A stretch of DNA of 64,000 bases from Streptomyces sp. NBC_00659 (GTDB lineage: Bacteria > Actinomycetota > Actinomycetes > Streptomycetales > Streptomycetaceae). How positions within the stretch are numbered: position 1 is the first letter of the stretch; the number at the start of each line of letters is the position of its first letter. Made by a program: the position numbers and the translations under genes. The notes under the pieces were generated by a model, which saw only the letters and a program-made list of their open reading frames with translations, was not told the DNA's origin and did no database searches. The stretch lies in contig NZ_CP109031.1 of the NCBI RefSeq assembly GCF_036226925.1, forward strand, positions 5,270,001 to 5,334,000. Reading direction: 5' to 3'. Below, one piece after another: positions 25,839 through 35,247 of the stretch.

Positions 25839-27368
25839 ATGGGAGGCGTGAGTCACACCAGCCTGTCACCGTTGCCCTCGTCCGATCGTGCCGACATCAC
25901 CGCCCGGCTGCGGAGCGCGCTTCTCGGCGCCTCCTTCACCGCGGACGGTCTCCTCGACCTGCTCGGCGCCCCCGCGTACGCGGCCCTGGCACGCAGTGAG
26001 ACCGTGCCCGCCCTCCGGGCGACCCGCGGAGACACACCGCTGGAGACGCTCGTTCGGCTGTTCCTGCTGCAGCAGCCCGTGCCGTACGCGCGTGTGGCGG
26101 ACGTGCTGCCCGTCGAGGACGCCCTGGAATGCGGCTGGCTGATCCGGACAGGCGGGGACGAGGTCGCGGCGAGCGTCGACATCCGGCCTTACGGCGGACC
26201 CGGTGGCGAGGACTGGTTCATCGTGTCCGACCTCGGATGTGCCGTCGGCGGCGCGGGCGGCATCGGCAGCCGGGAGGAAGGTGTCGTCCTCGGAGTGGGA
26301 GGCGCCTCCACGACCCTCGCCGGCATCACCGTGCGCACACCCGTCGACTCCGCGCTCGATCTCGGCACCGGCTCCGGAATCCAGGCCCTGCACGTCGCGC
26401 AGCACGCCACACGCGTGACGGCGACCGATCTGAACCCCCGTGCCCTCCACATCACCGCGCTCACTCTCGCGCTCTCCGGATCCCCGGCCGCCGACCTGCG
26501 CCAGGGCTCCCTCTTCGAGCCGGTCCGAGCCGACGAGACGTACGACCTGATCGTCTCGAACCCGCCCTTCGTGATCTCGCCGGGCGTCCGGCTGACGTAC
26601 CGCGACGGCGGGATGGGCGGGGACGATCTGTGCCGCACGCTCGTTCAGGAGGCGGGGGACCGGCTGAACGAAGGGGGGTACGCCCAGTTCCTGGCCAACT
26701 GGCAGCACGTGGAGGGCGAGGACTGGCAGGACCGGCTGCGTTCCTGGGTGCCGCGTGGCTGCGACGCGTGGATCGTGCAGCGCGAGGTGCAGGACGTCAC
26801 GCAGTACGCGGAGCTGTGGCTGCGCGACTCGGGCGACCACCGGGCCGACCCGGCCGACTATCAGGCGCGGTACGACGCGTGGCTCGACGAGTTCGAGGCC
26901 CGCAAGGTGAAGGCTGTCGGCTTCGGATGGATCACCCTGCGCAGGACGGCGGCGGCCGAGCCCTCGATCACGGTCGAGGAGTGGCCGCACTCCGTCGAGC
27001 AGCCGCTCGGCGATGCCGTACGTGAGCACTTCGAGCGGGTCGACTATCTGAGACGGCACGACGACGCGGGTCTGCTCGCCGGTCACTTCAGACTGGTGGC
27101 GGAGGTCGTGCAGGAGCAGGTCGGACTGCCCGGCGCCGAGGACCCGGAGCACGTGGTGCTGCGTCAACACCGGGGAATGCGCAGGGCCACCAAGGTGGAC
27201 ACGGTCGGCGCGGGCTTCGCCGGTGTGTGCGACGGCACGCTGAGCGCGGGGCGGATCCTCGACGCCATCGCCCAACTGGTCGGCGAGGATCCGGTGTTGC
27301 TGCGAGACCGGACACCCGCACAGATCCGCCTGCTGGTCGAGCAGGGATTCCTGGAGCCGGTCGGGTAG
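25839..27368 (+). CDS. Class I SAM-dependent methyltransferase, N6-Gln/adenine type
   Basis: A 509-residue protein. An N-terminal domain (about 1-150, helical, DUF7059-like) precedes a Rossmann methyltransferase: SALDLGTGSGIQALHVAQHA is the SAM-binding motif I, TATDLNPRALHITALTLALSG motif II, and YDLIVSNPPFVISPG motif IV. NPPF is typical of enzymes that methylate a planar amino group, such as RlmG/RsmC-like rRNA methyltransferases or PrmC, so rRNA or tRNA is a likely substrate. ATG 25839 lacks an upstream ribosome site; GTG 25848 follows GGGAGG too closely. The mRNA may be leaderless. Confidence 0.85.
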   Translation: MGGVSHTSLSPLPSSDRADITARLRSALLGASFTADGLLDLLGAPAYAALARSETVPALRATRGDTPLETLVRLFLLQQPVPYARVADVLPVEDALECGWLIRTGGDEVAASVDIRPYGGPGGEDWFIVSDLGCAVGGAGGIGSREEGVVLGVGGASTTLAGITVRTPVDSALDLGTGSGIQALHVAQHATRVTATDLNPRALHITALTLALSGSPAADLRQGSLFEPVRADETYDLIVSNPPFVISPGVRLTYRDGGMGGDDLCRTLVQEAGDRLNEGGYAQFLANWQHVEGEDWQDRLRSWVPRGCDAWIVQREVQDVTQYAELWLRDSGDHRADPADYQARYDAWLDEFEARKVKAVGFGWITLRRTAAAEPSITVEEWPHSVEQPLGDAVREHFERVDYLRRHDDAGLLAGHFRLVAEVVQEQVGLPGAEDPEHVVLRQHRGMRRATKVDTVGAGFAGVCDGTLSAGRILDAIAQLVGEDPVLLRDRTPAQIRLLVEQGFLEPVG

Positions 27369-28079
27369 CTGGTGATGCCGGGGCGGGCGGAGCGGGCGCG
27401 CCGGGGTGCTGACACGCCTTCTCCGGCCCTCCGGTCGCTCCGGTCCGGTCTTCCGGCCCGTCCGGTCCTCCGGTCCGGTCCCCCGGTCCTCCAGTCCGGT
27501 CCTCAGGTCTCTCCCGTCCGGTCCTCCGGCTTCCGGTTACCTCCTGCGGGGGTGGCAGGAGGTGCGGGGCCCGCCCGGGAGGTCCGGCGTCCGCTCGTGC
27601 CGCCGCTGGTCGCGCTCGGCCGGACACCCGATCGGGATCTTCCGGGAGGCGAAACCGGCCAACATCCGATGGACGGCGGATGCTTCCGCTCAGCCCTCAG
27701 CCCTCAGCCCTCAGTCCCAGCCCCCAGCACCAGTGCCTGCGGCAGCACCAGTGCCTGCAGTGCCTGCGCCTGCGGCAGCATCCGTGGCTGTCCTTCCCGC
27801 CCCGCTCATGCAGCCTTTTCCTGTTCCCCGCTCTGCCCTGTCCATTTCGAGGCGCTGTGGCGTGGGCGTAGCGGGGGACGGGAAGGACGGATTCGCCACA
27901 GTCGGGAGCGCAGGGGGCGTGTCGGCACCGCGGGGACGGCAGGGGGCGCGCGACGTCGGGTGAGGGTGTGGGCGCCCCATGGGGTGCTGGTTGCCCGGTG
28001 TTCACCGTGGGTTCGTACGTGGGCTGCCGGGGCGTGTCAGCCTCCCGAGCCTGAGGACGCGGGGCGAAAGGGCAGAGCC
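27369..28079. other. Repeat-rich intergenic stretch, no gene supported
   Basis: Seven hundred bases without a convincing gene. 27425-27530 is a degenerate array of TCCGGTC/CCGGTCCTC units. 27690-27775 holds CAGCCCT repeats (four copies) followed by CACCAGTGCCTGCGGCAG-type repeats. Long frames here on both strands are low-complexity artefacts of these repeats. A leader for the small membrane protein begins near 28000. Confidence 0.6.
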
Positions 28080-28277
28080 ATGGAAAGCGGGCCGGCGGTC
28101 TTCGCGGGAATGGTGTTCGCCCTGTTCGGAAGTGGGATCCTGGCCTGGACGGTGGTCCGGGTGCGGCAGGGCGAGCCGGTCGCCCACGGTGTGAACCGCG
28201 TCGCATCGGCGACCCTCGCGAGCGTCGCCGGAAGCGGGGCGCTGGCGCTCGGAATGTGGTGCTTCACGCGCGTGTGA
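28080..28277 (+). CDS. Small two-helix membrane protein
   Basis: A 65-residue protein, MESGPAVFAGMVFALFGSGI... with two membrane helices (about 8-27 and 44-62) joined by a short basic loop RVRQGEPVAHGVNRV. ATG 28080 has AAAGGG 9 bases upstream. It sits directly ahead of topA in the same direction, and a comparable small membrane gene occupies this place in S. coelicolor as I recall. Function unknown. Confidence 0.7.
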   Translation: MESGPAVFAGMVFALFGSGILAWTVVRVRQGEPVAHGVNRVASATLASVAGSGALALGMWCFTRV

Positions 28278-28301
28278 GACCGCGCGTGAGGACCCCGGCT
28301 C

Positions 28302-28321
28302 GGGTAACTGGAAAGTTACCC
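28302..28321 (+). promoter_or_regulatory. Palindrome upstream of topA
   Basis: GGGTAACT-GGAA-AGTTACCC, perfect 8-bp arms with a 4-base centre, 25 bases after the small membrane gene and about 200 bases before topA. A related GGGTTACC occurs at 28379-28386. It may be a topA control site or a weak terminator for the small gene. Confidence 0.5.
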
Positions 28322-28525
28322 TCCGGATAGGCCCGGAAGGGCAGGTCGACACTCCGGGCGGCAGGAATGGCGGTAGTCGGGTTACCGTTCGAGTGGCCGT
28401 TGCGGGCTTTTCCCGTTTGACACGGGGGCGGGATGTACCGTCACACTCCGCAGCGTCAGCATGACCCGATCCCTCGGGAGCCAAGCCCCGGGGAGATTCC
28501 GCGTCGACCGGAGAGAAGAGCGAAG

Positions 28526-31339
28526 TTGTCCCCGACCAGCGACACCGCACACGGCGGCCGCCGACTCGTCATCGTCGAGTCGCCTGCCAAGGCGAAGACG
28601 ATCAAGGGCTACCTCGGCCCCGGCTATGTCGTCGAAGCGAGCGTCGGGCACATCCGTGACCTTCCCAACGGCGCCGCGGAGGTGCCCGAGAAGTACACCG
28701 GCGAGGTCCGCCGCCTCGGCGTCGACGTCGAGAACGACTTCCAGCCCATCTATGTGGTCAACGCCGACAAGAAGGCCCAGGTCAAGAAGCTCAAGGACCT
28801 ACTGAAGGACTCCGACGAACTCTTCCTCGCCACCGATGAGGACCGCGAGGGCGAGGCCATCGCGTGGCACCTCCTGGAGGTCCTGAAGCCCAAGGTTCCC
28901 GTCCACCGGATGGTCTTCCACGAGATCACCAAGGACGCGATCCGCAGCGCCGTCGCCAACCCGCGCGAGCTGAACAAGCGCATGGTCGACGCGCAGGAGA
29001 CCCGCCGCATCCTCGACCGTCTCTACGGCTACGAGGTCTCGCCGGTCCTGTGGAAGAAGGTCATGCCGCGCCTGTCGGCGGGCCGCGTCCAGTCCGTGGC
29101 GACCCGGCTCGTCGTCGAGCGGGAGCGCGAGCGCATCGCCTTCCGTTCCGCCGAGTACTGGGACCTGACCGGCACCTTCGGCACCGGCCGCACCGGTGAC
29201 GCGAGCGACCCGGCCAACCTCGTCGCCCGTCTGACCTCGGTCGACGGCAAGCGTGTCGCCCAGGGCCGCGACTTCGACTCGCTCGGCCAGATCAAGGGCG
29301 CGAACACGCTCCACCTGGACGAGACGAACGCCCGCGCGCTCGCCGCCGCCCTTCAGGACACGAACTTCGCCGTCCGCTCGGTCGAGTCCAAGCCCTACCG
29401 CCGCTCGCCGTACGCGCCGTTCCGTACGACGACGCTCCAGCAGGAGGCCTCGCGCAAGCTCGGCTTCGGCGCGAAGGCGACCATGCAGGTGGCGCAGAAG
29501 CTGTACGAGAACGGCTTCATCACCTATATGCGTACGGACTCCACGACCCTCTCGGAGACGGCCGTCACGGCCGCCCGTGCCCAGGTCACCCAGCTGTACG
29601 GCGCCGACTATCTGCCGGCGCAGCCGCGTACGTACGCCGGAAAGGTCAAGAACGCGCAGGAGGCGCACGAGGCGATCCGCCCCTCGGGTGATCGTTTCCG
29701 CACTCCCGCCGAGACGGGTCTGACCGGCGACCAGTTCCGGCTGTACGAACTGATCTGGAAGCGCACCGTCGCCTCTCAGATGAAGGACGCGGTCGGCAAC
29801 TCGGTCACCGTGAAGATCGCGGGTACGTCCGCCGACGGCCGGGACGCCGAGTTCAGCGCGTCCGGCAAGACGATCACCTTCCACGGCTTCCTGAAGGCGT
29901 ACGTCGAGGGCGCGGACGACCCGAACGCGGAGCTCGACGACCGTGAGCGCCGCCTTCCGCAGGTCGGCGAGGGCGACCCGCTGTCCGTCGAGGAGATCAC
30001 GGTCGACGGCCACGCCACCAAGCCGCCGGCCCGCTACACCGAGGCCTCCCTGGTCAAGGAGCTCGAAGAGCGCGAGATCGGCCGCCCGTCGACGTACGCG
30101 TCGATCATCGGCACGATCCTCGACCGCGGCTACGTCTTCAAGAAGGGGACGGCCCTGGTGCCCTCCTTCCTGTCGTTCGCCGTGGTCAACCTTCTGGAGA
30201 AGCACTTCGGGCGGCTCGTCGACTACGACTTCACCGCCAGGATGGAAGACGACCTCGACCGCATCGCCCGTGGTGAGGCGCAGGCCGTGCCGTGGCTGAG
30301 GCGCTTCTACTTCGGCGAGGGCGACGCGGCCGGTGCCGCCGTCGCGGGCAACGGCGACGGCGACCACCTGGGCGGTCTCAAGGAACTCGTCACCGACCTG
30401 GGCGCCATCGACGCCCGCGAGGTGTCCTCGTTCCCGGTCGGCAACGACATCGTGCTGCGCGTCGGCCGCTACGGTCCGTACGTCGAGCGCGGAGAGAAGG
30501 ACGCCGAGAACCACCAGCGCGCCGACGTGCCGGAGGATCTGGCCCCGGACGAGCTGACGGTCGACCTGGCCGAGGAACTGCTCGCCAAGCCGAGCGGGGA
30601 CTTCGAGCTCGGCGCCGACCCGCAGTCCGGTCACCAGATCATCGCCAGGGACGGCCGCTACGGCCCGTACGTCACCGAGGTGCTCCCCGAGGGCACCCCG
30701 AAGACGGGCAAGAACGCCGTCAAGCCGCGTACCGCGTCGCTGTTCAAGTCGATGGCGCTCGACACGGTGACCCTGGACGACGCCCTCAAGCTGATGTCCC
30801 TGCCGCGTGTCGTCGGCAAGGACGCCGAAGGCGTCGAGATCACCGCGCAGAACGGGCGCTACGGGCCGTACCTGAAGAAGGGCACGGACTCGCGGTCGCT
30901 CACCGCCGAGGACCAGCTCTTCACCATCACGCTGGAAGAGGCGCTGGAGATCTACTCCCAGCCCAAGCAGCGGGGCCGCGCGGCCGCCAAGCCGCCGCTG
31001 AAGGAGCTGGGCACCGACCCGGTCAGCGAGAAGCCGGTGGTGGTCAAGGACGGCCGCTTCGGGCCGTACGTCACCGACGGCGAGACCAACGCGACCCTGC
31101 GCTCCGACGACAGCGTCGAGGAGATCACGCCGGAGCGCGGCTACGAGCTGCTCGCCGAGAAGCGTGCCAAGGGCCCGGCCAAGAAGACCGCGAAGAAGGC
31201 GCCCGCCAAGAAGGCACCGGCCAAGAAGGCGCCGGCCAAGAAGACCGCCGCCAAGAAGACGACGGCTTCCACGGCGGCTGCCAAGAAGGCGCCCGCGAAG
31301 AAGACCGCCGCGAAGAAGACGGCGGCCTCCGAAGGCTGA
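28526..31339 (+). CDS. topA: DNA topoisomerase I
   Basis: A 937-residue type IA topoisomerase that relaxes negative supercoils. Toprim domain: RRLVIVESPAKAKTIKGYLG and ATDEDREGEAIAWHL. The catalytic tyrosine is about Tyr334 in FITYMRTDSTTLS. The central domain ends near residue 600; instead of zinc ribbons the C-terminal part has repeats with GRYGPYV/GRFGPYV (at least four). The last about 50 residues are a Lys/Ala tail with PAKKA repeats, the actinobacterial feature that raises processivity. Start TTG 28526 is inferred from family alignment; the frame is open from ATG 28433. Confidence 0.95.
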   Translation: MSPTSDTAHGGRRLVIVESPAKAKTIKGYLGPGYVVEASVGHIRDLPNGAAEVPEKYTGEVRRLGVDVENDFQPIYVVNADKKAQVKKLKDLLKDSDELFLATDEDREGEAIAWHLLEVLKPKVPVHRMVFHEITKDAIRSAVANPRELNKRMVDAQETRRILDRLYGYEVSPVLWKKVMPRLSAGRVQSVATRLVVERERERIAFRSAEYWDLTGTFGTGRTGDASDPANLVARLTSVDGKRVAQGRDFDSLGQIKGANTLHLDETNARALAAALQDTNFAVRSVESKPYRRSPYAPFRTTTLQQEASRKLGFGAKATMQVAQKLYENGFITYMRTDSTTLSETAVTAARAQVTQLYGADYLPAQPRTYAGKVKNAQEAHEAIRPSGDRFRTPAETGLTGDQFRLYELIWKRTVASQMKDAVGNSVTVKIAGTSADGRDAEFSASGKTITFHGFLKAYVEGADDPNAELDDRERRLPQVGEGDPLSVEEITVDGHATKPPARYTEASLVKELEEREIGRPSTYASIIGTILDRGYVFKKGTALVPSFLSFAVVNLLEKHFGRLVDYDFTARMEDDLDRIARGEAQAVPWLRRFYFGEGDAAGAAVAGNGDGDHLGGLKELVTDLGAIDAREVSSFPVGNDIVLRVGRYGPYVERGEKDAENHQRADVPEDLAPDELTVDLAEELLAKPSGDFELGADPQSGHQIIARDGRYGPYVTEVLPEGTPKTGKNAVKPRTASLFKSMALDTVTLDDALKLMSLPRVVGKDAEGVEITAQNGRYGPYLKKGTDSRSLTAEDQLFTITLEEALEIYSQPKQRGRAAAKPPLKELGTDPVSEKPVVVKDGRFGPYVTDGETNATLRSDDSVEEITPERGYELLAEKRAKGPAKKTAKKAPAKKAPAKKAPAKKTAAKKTTASTAAAKKAPAKKTAAKKTAASEG

Positions 31340-31466
31340 GCCACCGGCCGGATCCGCCCGGTTCCTGCCCTCCGGTGGGATCCGGCGGCTTCCGAGCCGC
31401 AGTCCTCCGAAATTTCCGCGATTCCGGTGGCCTCCAACGGGACCGGGCCCACGTCAGAGAGCGGAA

Positions 31467-31492
31467 GCCCCTACACCATTTGGTGTGGGGGC
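31467..31492 (+). terminator. Terminator of topA
   Basis: GCCCCTACACC-ATTT-GGTGTGGGGGC, 11-bp stem with one G-T pair, followed by a T-containing tail (GTCCGTTTGTT). Confidence 0.75.
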
Positions 31493-31548
31493 GTCCGTTT
31501 GTTCGGGCACCCCTTCGGGGAGTCAGTGGGTCCGGATAGGCTGGCAGG

Positions 31549-34500
31549 ATGACGCGATCCGAGCAGCCAACGGCCCACAATTGGGCCCCCGACGAAGCCC
31601 TGGTCGCGGATTCGCGCGAGCGTGCCGTCCGCGCCCTGCTGCGTCAACCGCAGCTGAAGCGGTTGTGGAGCGCACACCTCGTGGGGGGTGTCGCGGACGT
31701 GCTGGCCCTGCTCGTCCTGGTCGTCCTCGCCCTCCAGGCGGCGATCTCCGAGGGGTCCTTCGGCGGTGGCGCCCGCGGGGCCGCCCTCGCCGTGGCGGCC
31801 GTCTTCGGGGCGCGCGTCCTGGCGACCCTGCTCTTCGGAGCCGTGCTCCTGGGGCCCCTGACGTCGCTCACCTCCCCCGACGGACCCCTCGACCGGCGCT
31901 GGACCATGCTCGGAGCCGACGGCCTGCGAGCCGCGCTCCTCATCGTCGCACCCCTGTTCATCGACTGGACCCCGGACAAGGCGCTCGCCGTGGTCCTGGT
32001 CATCGTCTTCGTGTCCGGAGTCGCCGAGCGGTTCTGGACGGTCTGCCGGGAGAGCGCGGCGCCCGCGCTGCTGCCCGCGCCGCCGCTGGAGGGCGCCACC
32101 GTGCGCCCGCTGCCGGACCACATGGACGCGCTGCGGCGGCTGTCCCTGCGTACCGCCTTCGCCGCGGTGCCGATCGCGGCTCTCGCCCTGGTCGCCGTCT
32201 CCCTCGTCAGCAACATGCTGGGCGCCGGGATCGACTGGTTCCACCTCCACCAGGTCGCCCTCGCCTCGTACGTGGCGGCCGGACTGTTCGCGGCCTCCCT
32301 GTCGGTGGTCACCGTCCTCGAACTGCCCGACGCCCGCACCCCGCGCGCGCGGTCGCCGCTCGAAGGACTGCGCCGCCCGAAGACGGGCACGGCCGACGAC
32401 AAGGGCCGCACCGGCGCGATCCCGCTCCTGGTGCCGGCCTGCGCGGCCGTCGCCGGGGCGATCTCGGCCGCCGTCGCCGTCGCCGTGCTGGACGCCATCG
32501 ACCTGGGCGGCGGACCGGTGCTCTACGGGCTGCTGGTGCTGGCCCTGACCGGCGGCGTCGTCGCCGGCATCCGCACCGCCCCCTCCCTGCTCCCGTCGCT
32601 GTCGCGGCGCAGGCTGCTCGCGCTCGCCATCGCCTTCACCGGGATCGCGCTGCTGGCCGCCGGTCTCGTCCCGGACGTCACCACCGTGCTGCTGATCCTG
32701 GCCTTCGCCGGCGTGGGCGCGGGTGTCGCGGCGAACACCGGCCACGCGCTGCTCGACCAGGAGACCGAGGACTACCGACGGGCCCGCACGACCGAGCACC
32801 TCCACGCGGTGGTACGGGTCTTCGTGGCGGTCGGCGCGATCGTGGCGCCGCTGGTGGCCGCGGCCATCGGTCCGCACCGCCTGGAGAACGGCAAGTTCGT
32901 GTTCGCGCACGGCGGCGCCGCCTTCACCCTGATGCTGGTCGGCGCCCTTCTGCTGCCCGTCGCCGCCCTGGTGCTCGCCAAGGTCGACGACCGTTCCGGC
33001 GTGCCGCTGCGCAAGGACCTGCTGGACGCGCTGCGCGGTGGCGACGACCCGGCGCAGGTGTCCGCCACGAGTGGCTTCTTCATCGTCCTGGAGGGCGGCG
33101 ACGGGGCCGGCAAGTCCACACAGGCGCAGGTTCTCGCCGACTGGATCCGGGCCAAGGGCCACGAGGTCGTGGTGACCCGCGAGCCGGGCGCCACGCCGGT
33201 CGGAAAGCGGCTGCGCTCGATCCTCCTCGACGTGTCGTCCGCGGGCCTCTCGCACCGCGCCGAGGCCCTGCTGTACGCCGCCGACCGCGCGGAGCACGTC
33301 GACACGGTCGTCCGTCCCGCGCTGGAGCGGGGCGCGATCGTCATCTCCGACCGCTACATCGACTCGTCCGTGGCCTACCAGGGCGCGGGCCGCGATCTGT
33401 CCCCCACGGAGATCGCCCGCATCAACCGCTGGGCGACGGACGGGCTCGTACCGCATCTGACCGTTCTGCTGGACGTGTCGCCGGAAGCCGCCCGCGAGCG
33501 GTTCACCGAGGCGCCCGACCGGCTGGAGTCGGAGCCGGTCGAGTTCCACGCGCGCGTGCGGTCCGGTTTCCTGACGCTCGCCGCCGCCGACCCGGGCCGC
33601 TACCTGGTCGTCGACGCGGCACAGGAGCCCGAGGCCGTCACCACGGTCGTACGGCACCGGCTCGACGTGATGCTGCCCCTCTCCGAGGCCGAGGTGAAGG
33701 CCCAGGAGGAGGCGCGCAGGGCGGCCGAGGAGGAAGCCCGGCGCAAGGCCGAGGAAGAGGCCGCCCGCAAGGCGGAGGAGGAGCGCCTGGAGCGCGAGCG
33801 TCAGGCCCAGCTCGCGAAACTGCGCGCCGAGGAAGAAGAGCGCAAGCAGCGCGAGCTGGAAGAGGCCCAGCGGCGCGAGGCCGAGCGCCAGGCCGAGGAG
33901 GCCCGGCAGCGCGCCGAGGAGGCGCGCCGCCGCGCCGAGGAGGAGCGGGTCCGGCTTCTCGCCGAGGAAGAGGCCCGCGCCGCGGAGCAGGAGCGGGCGC
34001 GCAGGCAGGCCGAGGAGGAGGCGCGGTTGCGTGCCGAGGCCGAGGTGCGCCGCCTGGAGAAGCAGCGGAAGGCCGAGGAGGCGCTGCTGCGGGCCGAGGA
34101 GGCCCGGCGGATCGCCGCGGAGGCCGCCGCCGCTTCGGCGGCCGCGGCGGCTTCGGCCGAGGCCGTGGTGTCGAGCGCCGGTACGGCTCCGAAGCCCGAC
34201 GTCCCGACGGGTTCGCAGACCGGCGCAGGGACGGGACGCGACGCCGATGAGGCCTCGAAGCCCTCGGCATCCCCGTCCGCTCCCGCTTCCGCTTCCGCGT
34301 CGGCCTCCAGGCCTTCATGGGCGGTTTCCGTGCCGGACAACGAGCCGACGGTGCCCACGCCGGTCGTGACCGACCCGGCGACGGTCGACGAGACTGCCGT
34401 GCTTCCGCCGGTACGACCGGGTGAGGGCCGCTCGGGCAGCCGCCTGGGATCCCGCTCCGACGTCGAGGACACGGCCACGCTTCCGAAGCCGCCGGTTCCG

Positions 34501-34890
34501 GGCGAGGCGGCGGACGAGACGGCGGTGCTGCCGCCCGTCTCCCCGGAACCGGGTGCGGCCGACGAGACGGCCGTCCTTCCTCCGGTACGGGGCAGGGGCG
34601 CGGGGACCAGGGCCGACGGGTCGTCCGGTGCCCCCGCGGACCGGATGCCCCGGGGCTTCTTCCGCGACGAGCGGCCGGCGGCGGGACCCGAGGGTCCCTC
34701 CGACCGCACGCGGGAGCTGCCGCAGGTGGACGAGACGGGCGCCCCGCGCCGCAGGCCGCGTCCCGACTGGGCCGAGGAGACCCCGCTCGACGACCTCCCG
34801 AGCCTGGCGGACGAACTGCTCGGCCCGCGCGAGGACGAGGACGACTGGGACGAGGGGCACGGCCGCGGCCGGGGCGGACGACGACGCTAG
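31549..34890 (+). CDS. tmk: Membrane transporter-like domain fused to thymidylate kinase
   Basis: A 1113-residue multi-domain protein. Residues about 40-485 form an MFS-like permease with 10-12 helices. Residues about 505-705 are a full thymidylate kinase: P-loop FFIVLEGGDGAGKSTQAQVL, DR-motif IVISDRYIDSSVAYQGAG, and the LID region. About 710-870 is an uninterrupted Glu/Arg/Ala coiled coil. The final 240 residues are acidic/Pro-rich with repeated DETAVLPPV-like units (four). The kinase makes dTDP from dTMP, here tethered to the membrane. Similar fusions occur in other Streptomyces. It precedes holB, an order also seen in unfused bacteria. Confidence 0.92.
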   Translation: MTRSEQPTAHNWAPDEALVADSRERAVRALLRQPQLKRLWSAHLVGGVADVLALLVLVVLALQAAISEGSFGGGARGAALAVAAVFGARVLATLLFGAVLLGPLTSLTSPDGPLDRRWTMLGADGLRAALLIVAPLFIDWTPDKALAVVLVIVFVSGVAERFWTVCRESAAPALLPAPPLEGATVRPLPDHMDALRRLSLRTAFAAVPIAALALVAVSLVSNMLGAGIDWFHLHQVALASYVAAGLFAASLSVVTVLELPDARTPRARSPLEGLRRPKTGTADDKGRTGAIPLLVPACAAVAGAISAAVAVAVLDAIDLGGGPVLYGLLVLALTGGVVAGIRTAPSLLPSLSRRRLLALAIAFTGIALLAAGLVPDVTTVLLILAFAGVGAGVAANTGHALLDQETEDYRRARTTEHLHAVVRVFVAVGAIVAPLVAAAIGPHRLENGKFVFAHGGAAFTLMLVGALLLPVAALVLAKVDDRSGVPLRKDLLDALRGGDDPAQVSATSGFFIVLEGGDGAGKSTQAQVLADWIRAKGHEVVVTREPGATPVGKRLRSILLDVSSAGLSHRAEALLYAADRAEHVDTVVRPALERGAIVISDRYIDSSVAYQGAGRDLSPTEIARINRWATDGLVPHLTVLLDVSPEAARERFTEAPDRLESEPVEFHARVRSGFLTLAAADPGRYLVVDAAQEPEAVTTVVRHRLDVMLPLSEAEVKAQEEARRAAEEEARRKAEEEAARKAEEERLERERQAQLAKLRAEEEERKQRELEEAQRREAERQAEEARQRAEEARRRAEEERVRLLAEEEARAAEQERARRQAEEEARLRAEAEVRRLEKQRKAEEALLRAEEARRIAAEAAAASAAAAASAEAVVSSAGTAPKPDVPTGSQTGAGTGRDADEASKPSASPSAPASASASASRPSWAVSVPDNEPTVPTPVVTDPATVDETAVLPPVRPGEGRSGSRLGSRSDVEDTATLPKPPVPGEAADETAVLPPVSPEPGAADETAVLPPVRGRGAGTRADGSSGAPADRMPRGFFRDERPAAGPEGPSDRTRELPQVDETGAPRRRPRPDWAEETPLDDLPSLADELLGPREDEDDWDEGHGRGRGGRRR

Positions 34891-35247
34891 TCCGCCCCGC
34901 CGCCTGGGGCTATGGCCTGGCAGGCGGTAGGGCGGCAGGCGGCGGTGACGCGGGGAACGCGGAGCCGACGGCGCATGCTGACGGCTGGCGCCTGGCGCCT
35001 GGCGACTGGCAGCTGGTGGGTGACGGCCGATGGCTGGGCTCGGGGCCGTCTGCCGGTCGGTGTCCGGTGGGCCGAGGTTCGCGGTCGGCGGGGGCGGTGC
35101 GACCCTGGCGCGGTCGGCGGTCGGCGGTCGGCGGTCGGCGGTCGGCGGTCGGTCCGGATCCGGTGCACGGGCGGGTGTGCCCCGGTTGTCAGTGGCGACC
35201 CGCACAATGGACGACACGAGACAAAGTGCGACGGAAAGGCGGAGCCC
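34891..35247. other. Intergenic between tmk and holB
   Basis: Contains short degenerate repeats: GGCGCCTGGCGCCTGGCGACTGG near 34985-35007 and the CGGTCGG array listed separately. No credible gene. A promoter for holB probably lies near 35195-35240. Confidence 0.5.
35111..35152. repeat. Six tandem CGGTCGG units
   Basis: Six perfect head-to-tail copies of the 7-mer CGGTCGG, followed by a partial copy. The 7-bp period is not codon-related, in keeping with non-coding DNA. Confidence 0.95.

Noticed and set aside
27372..28079. Long frames on both strands with Ser/Pro and Ala/Gly repeats
   Set aside because: They come from the short DNA repeats, have no ribosome site or domain, and only the last 65 codons look like a protein.
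34912..35247. 112-codon upstream extension of holB
   Set aside because: It translates the CGGTCGG array and lacks similarity to delta' subunits; ATG 35248 has the ribosome site and the family N-terminus.
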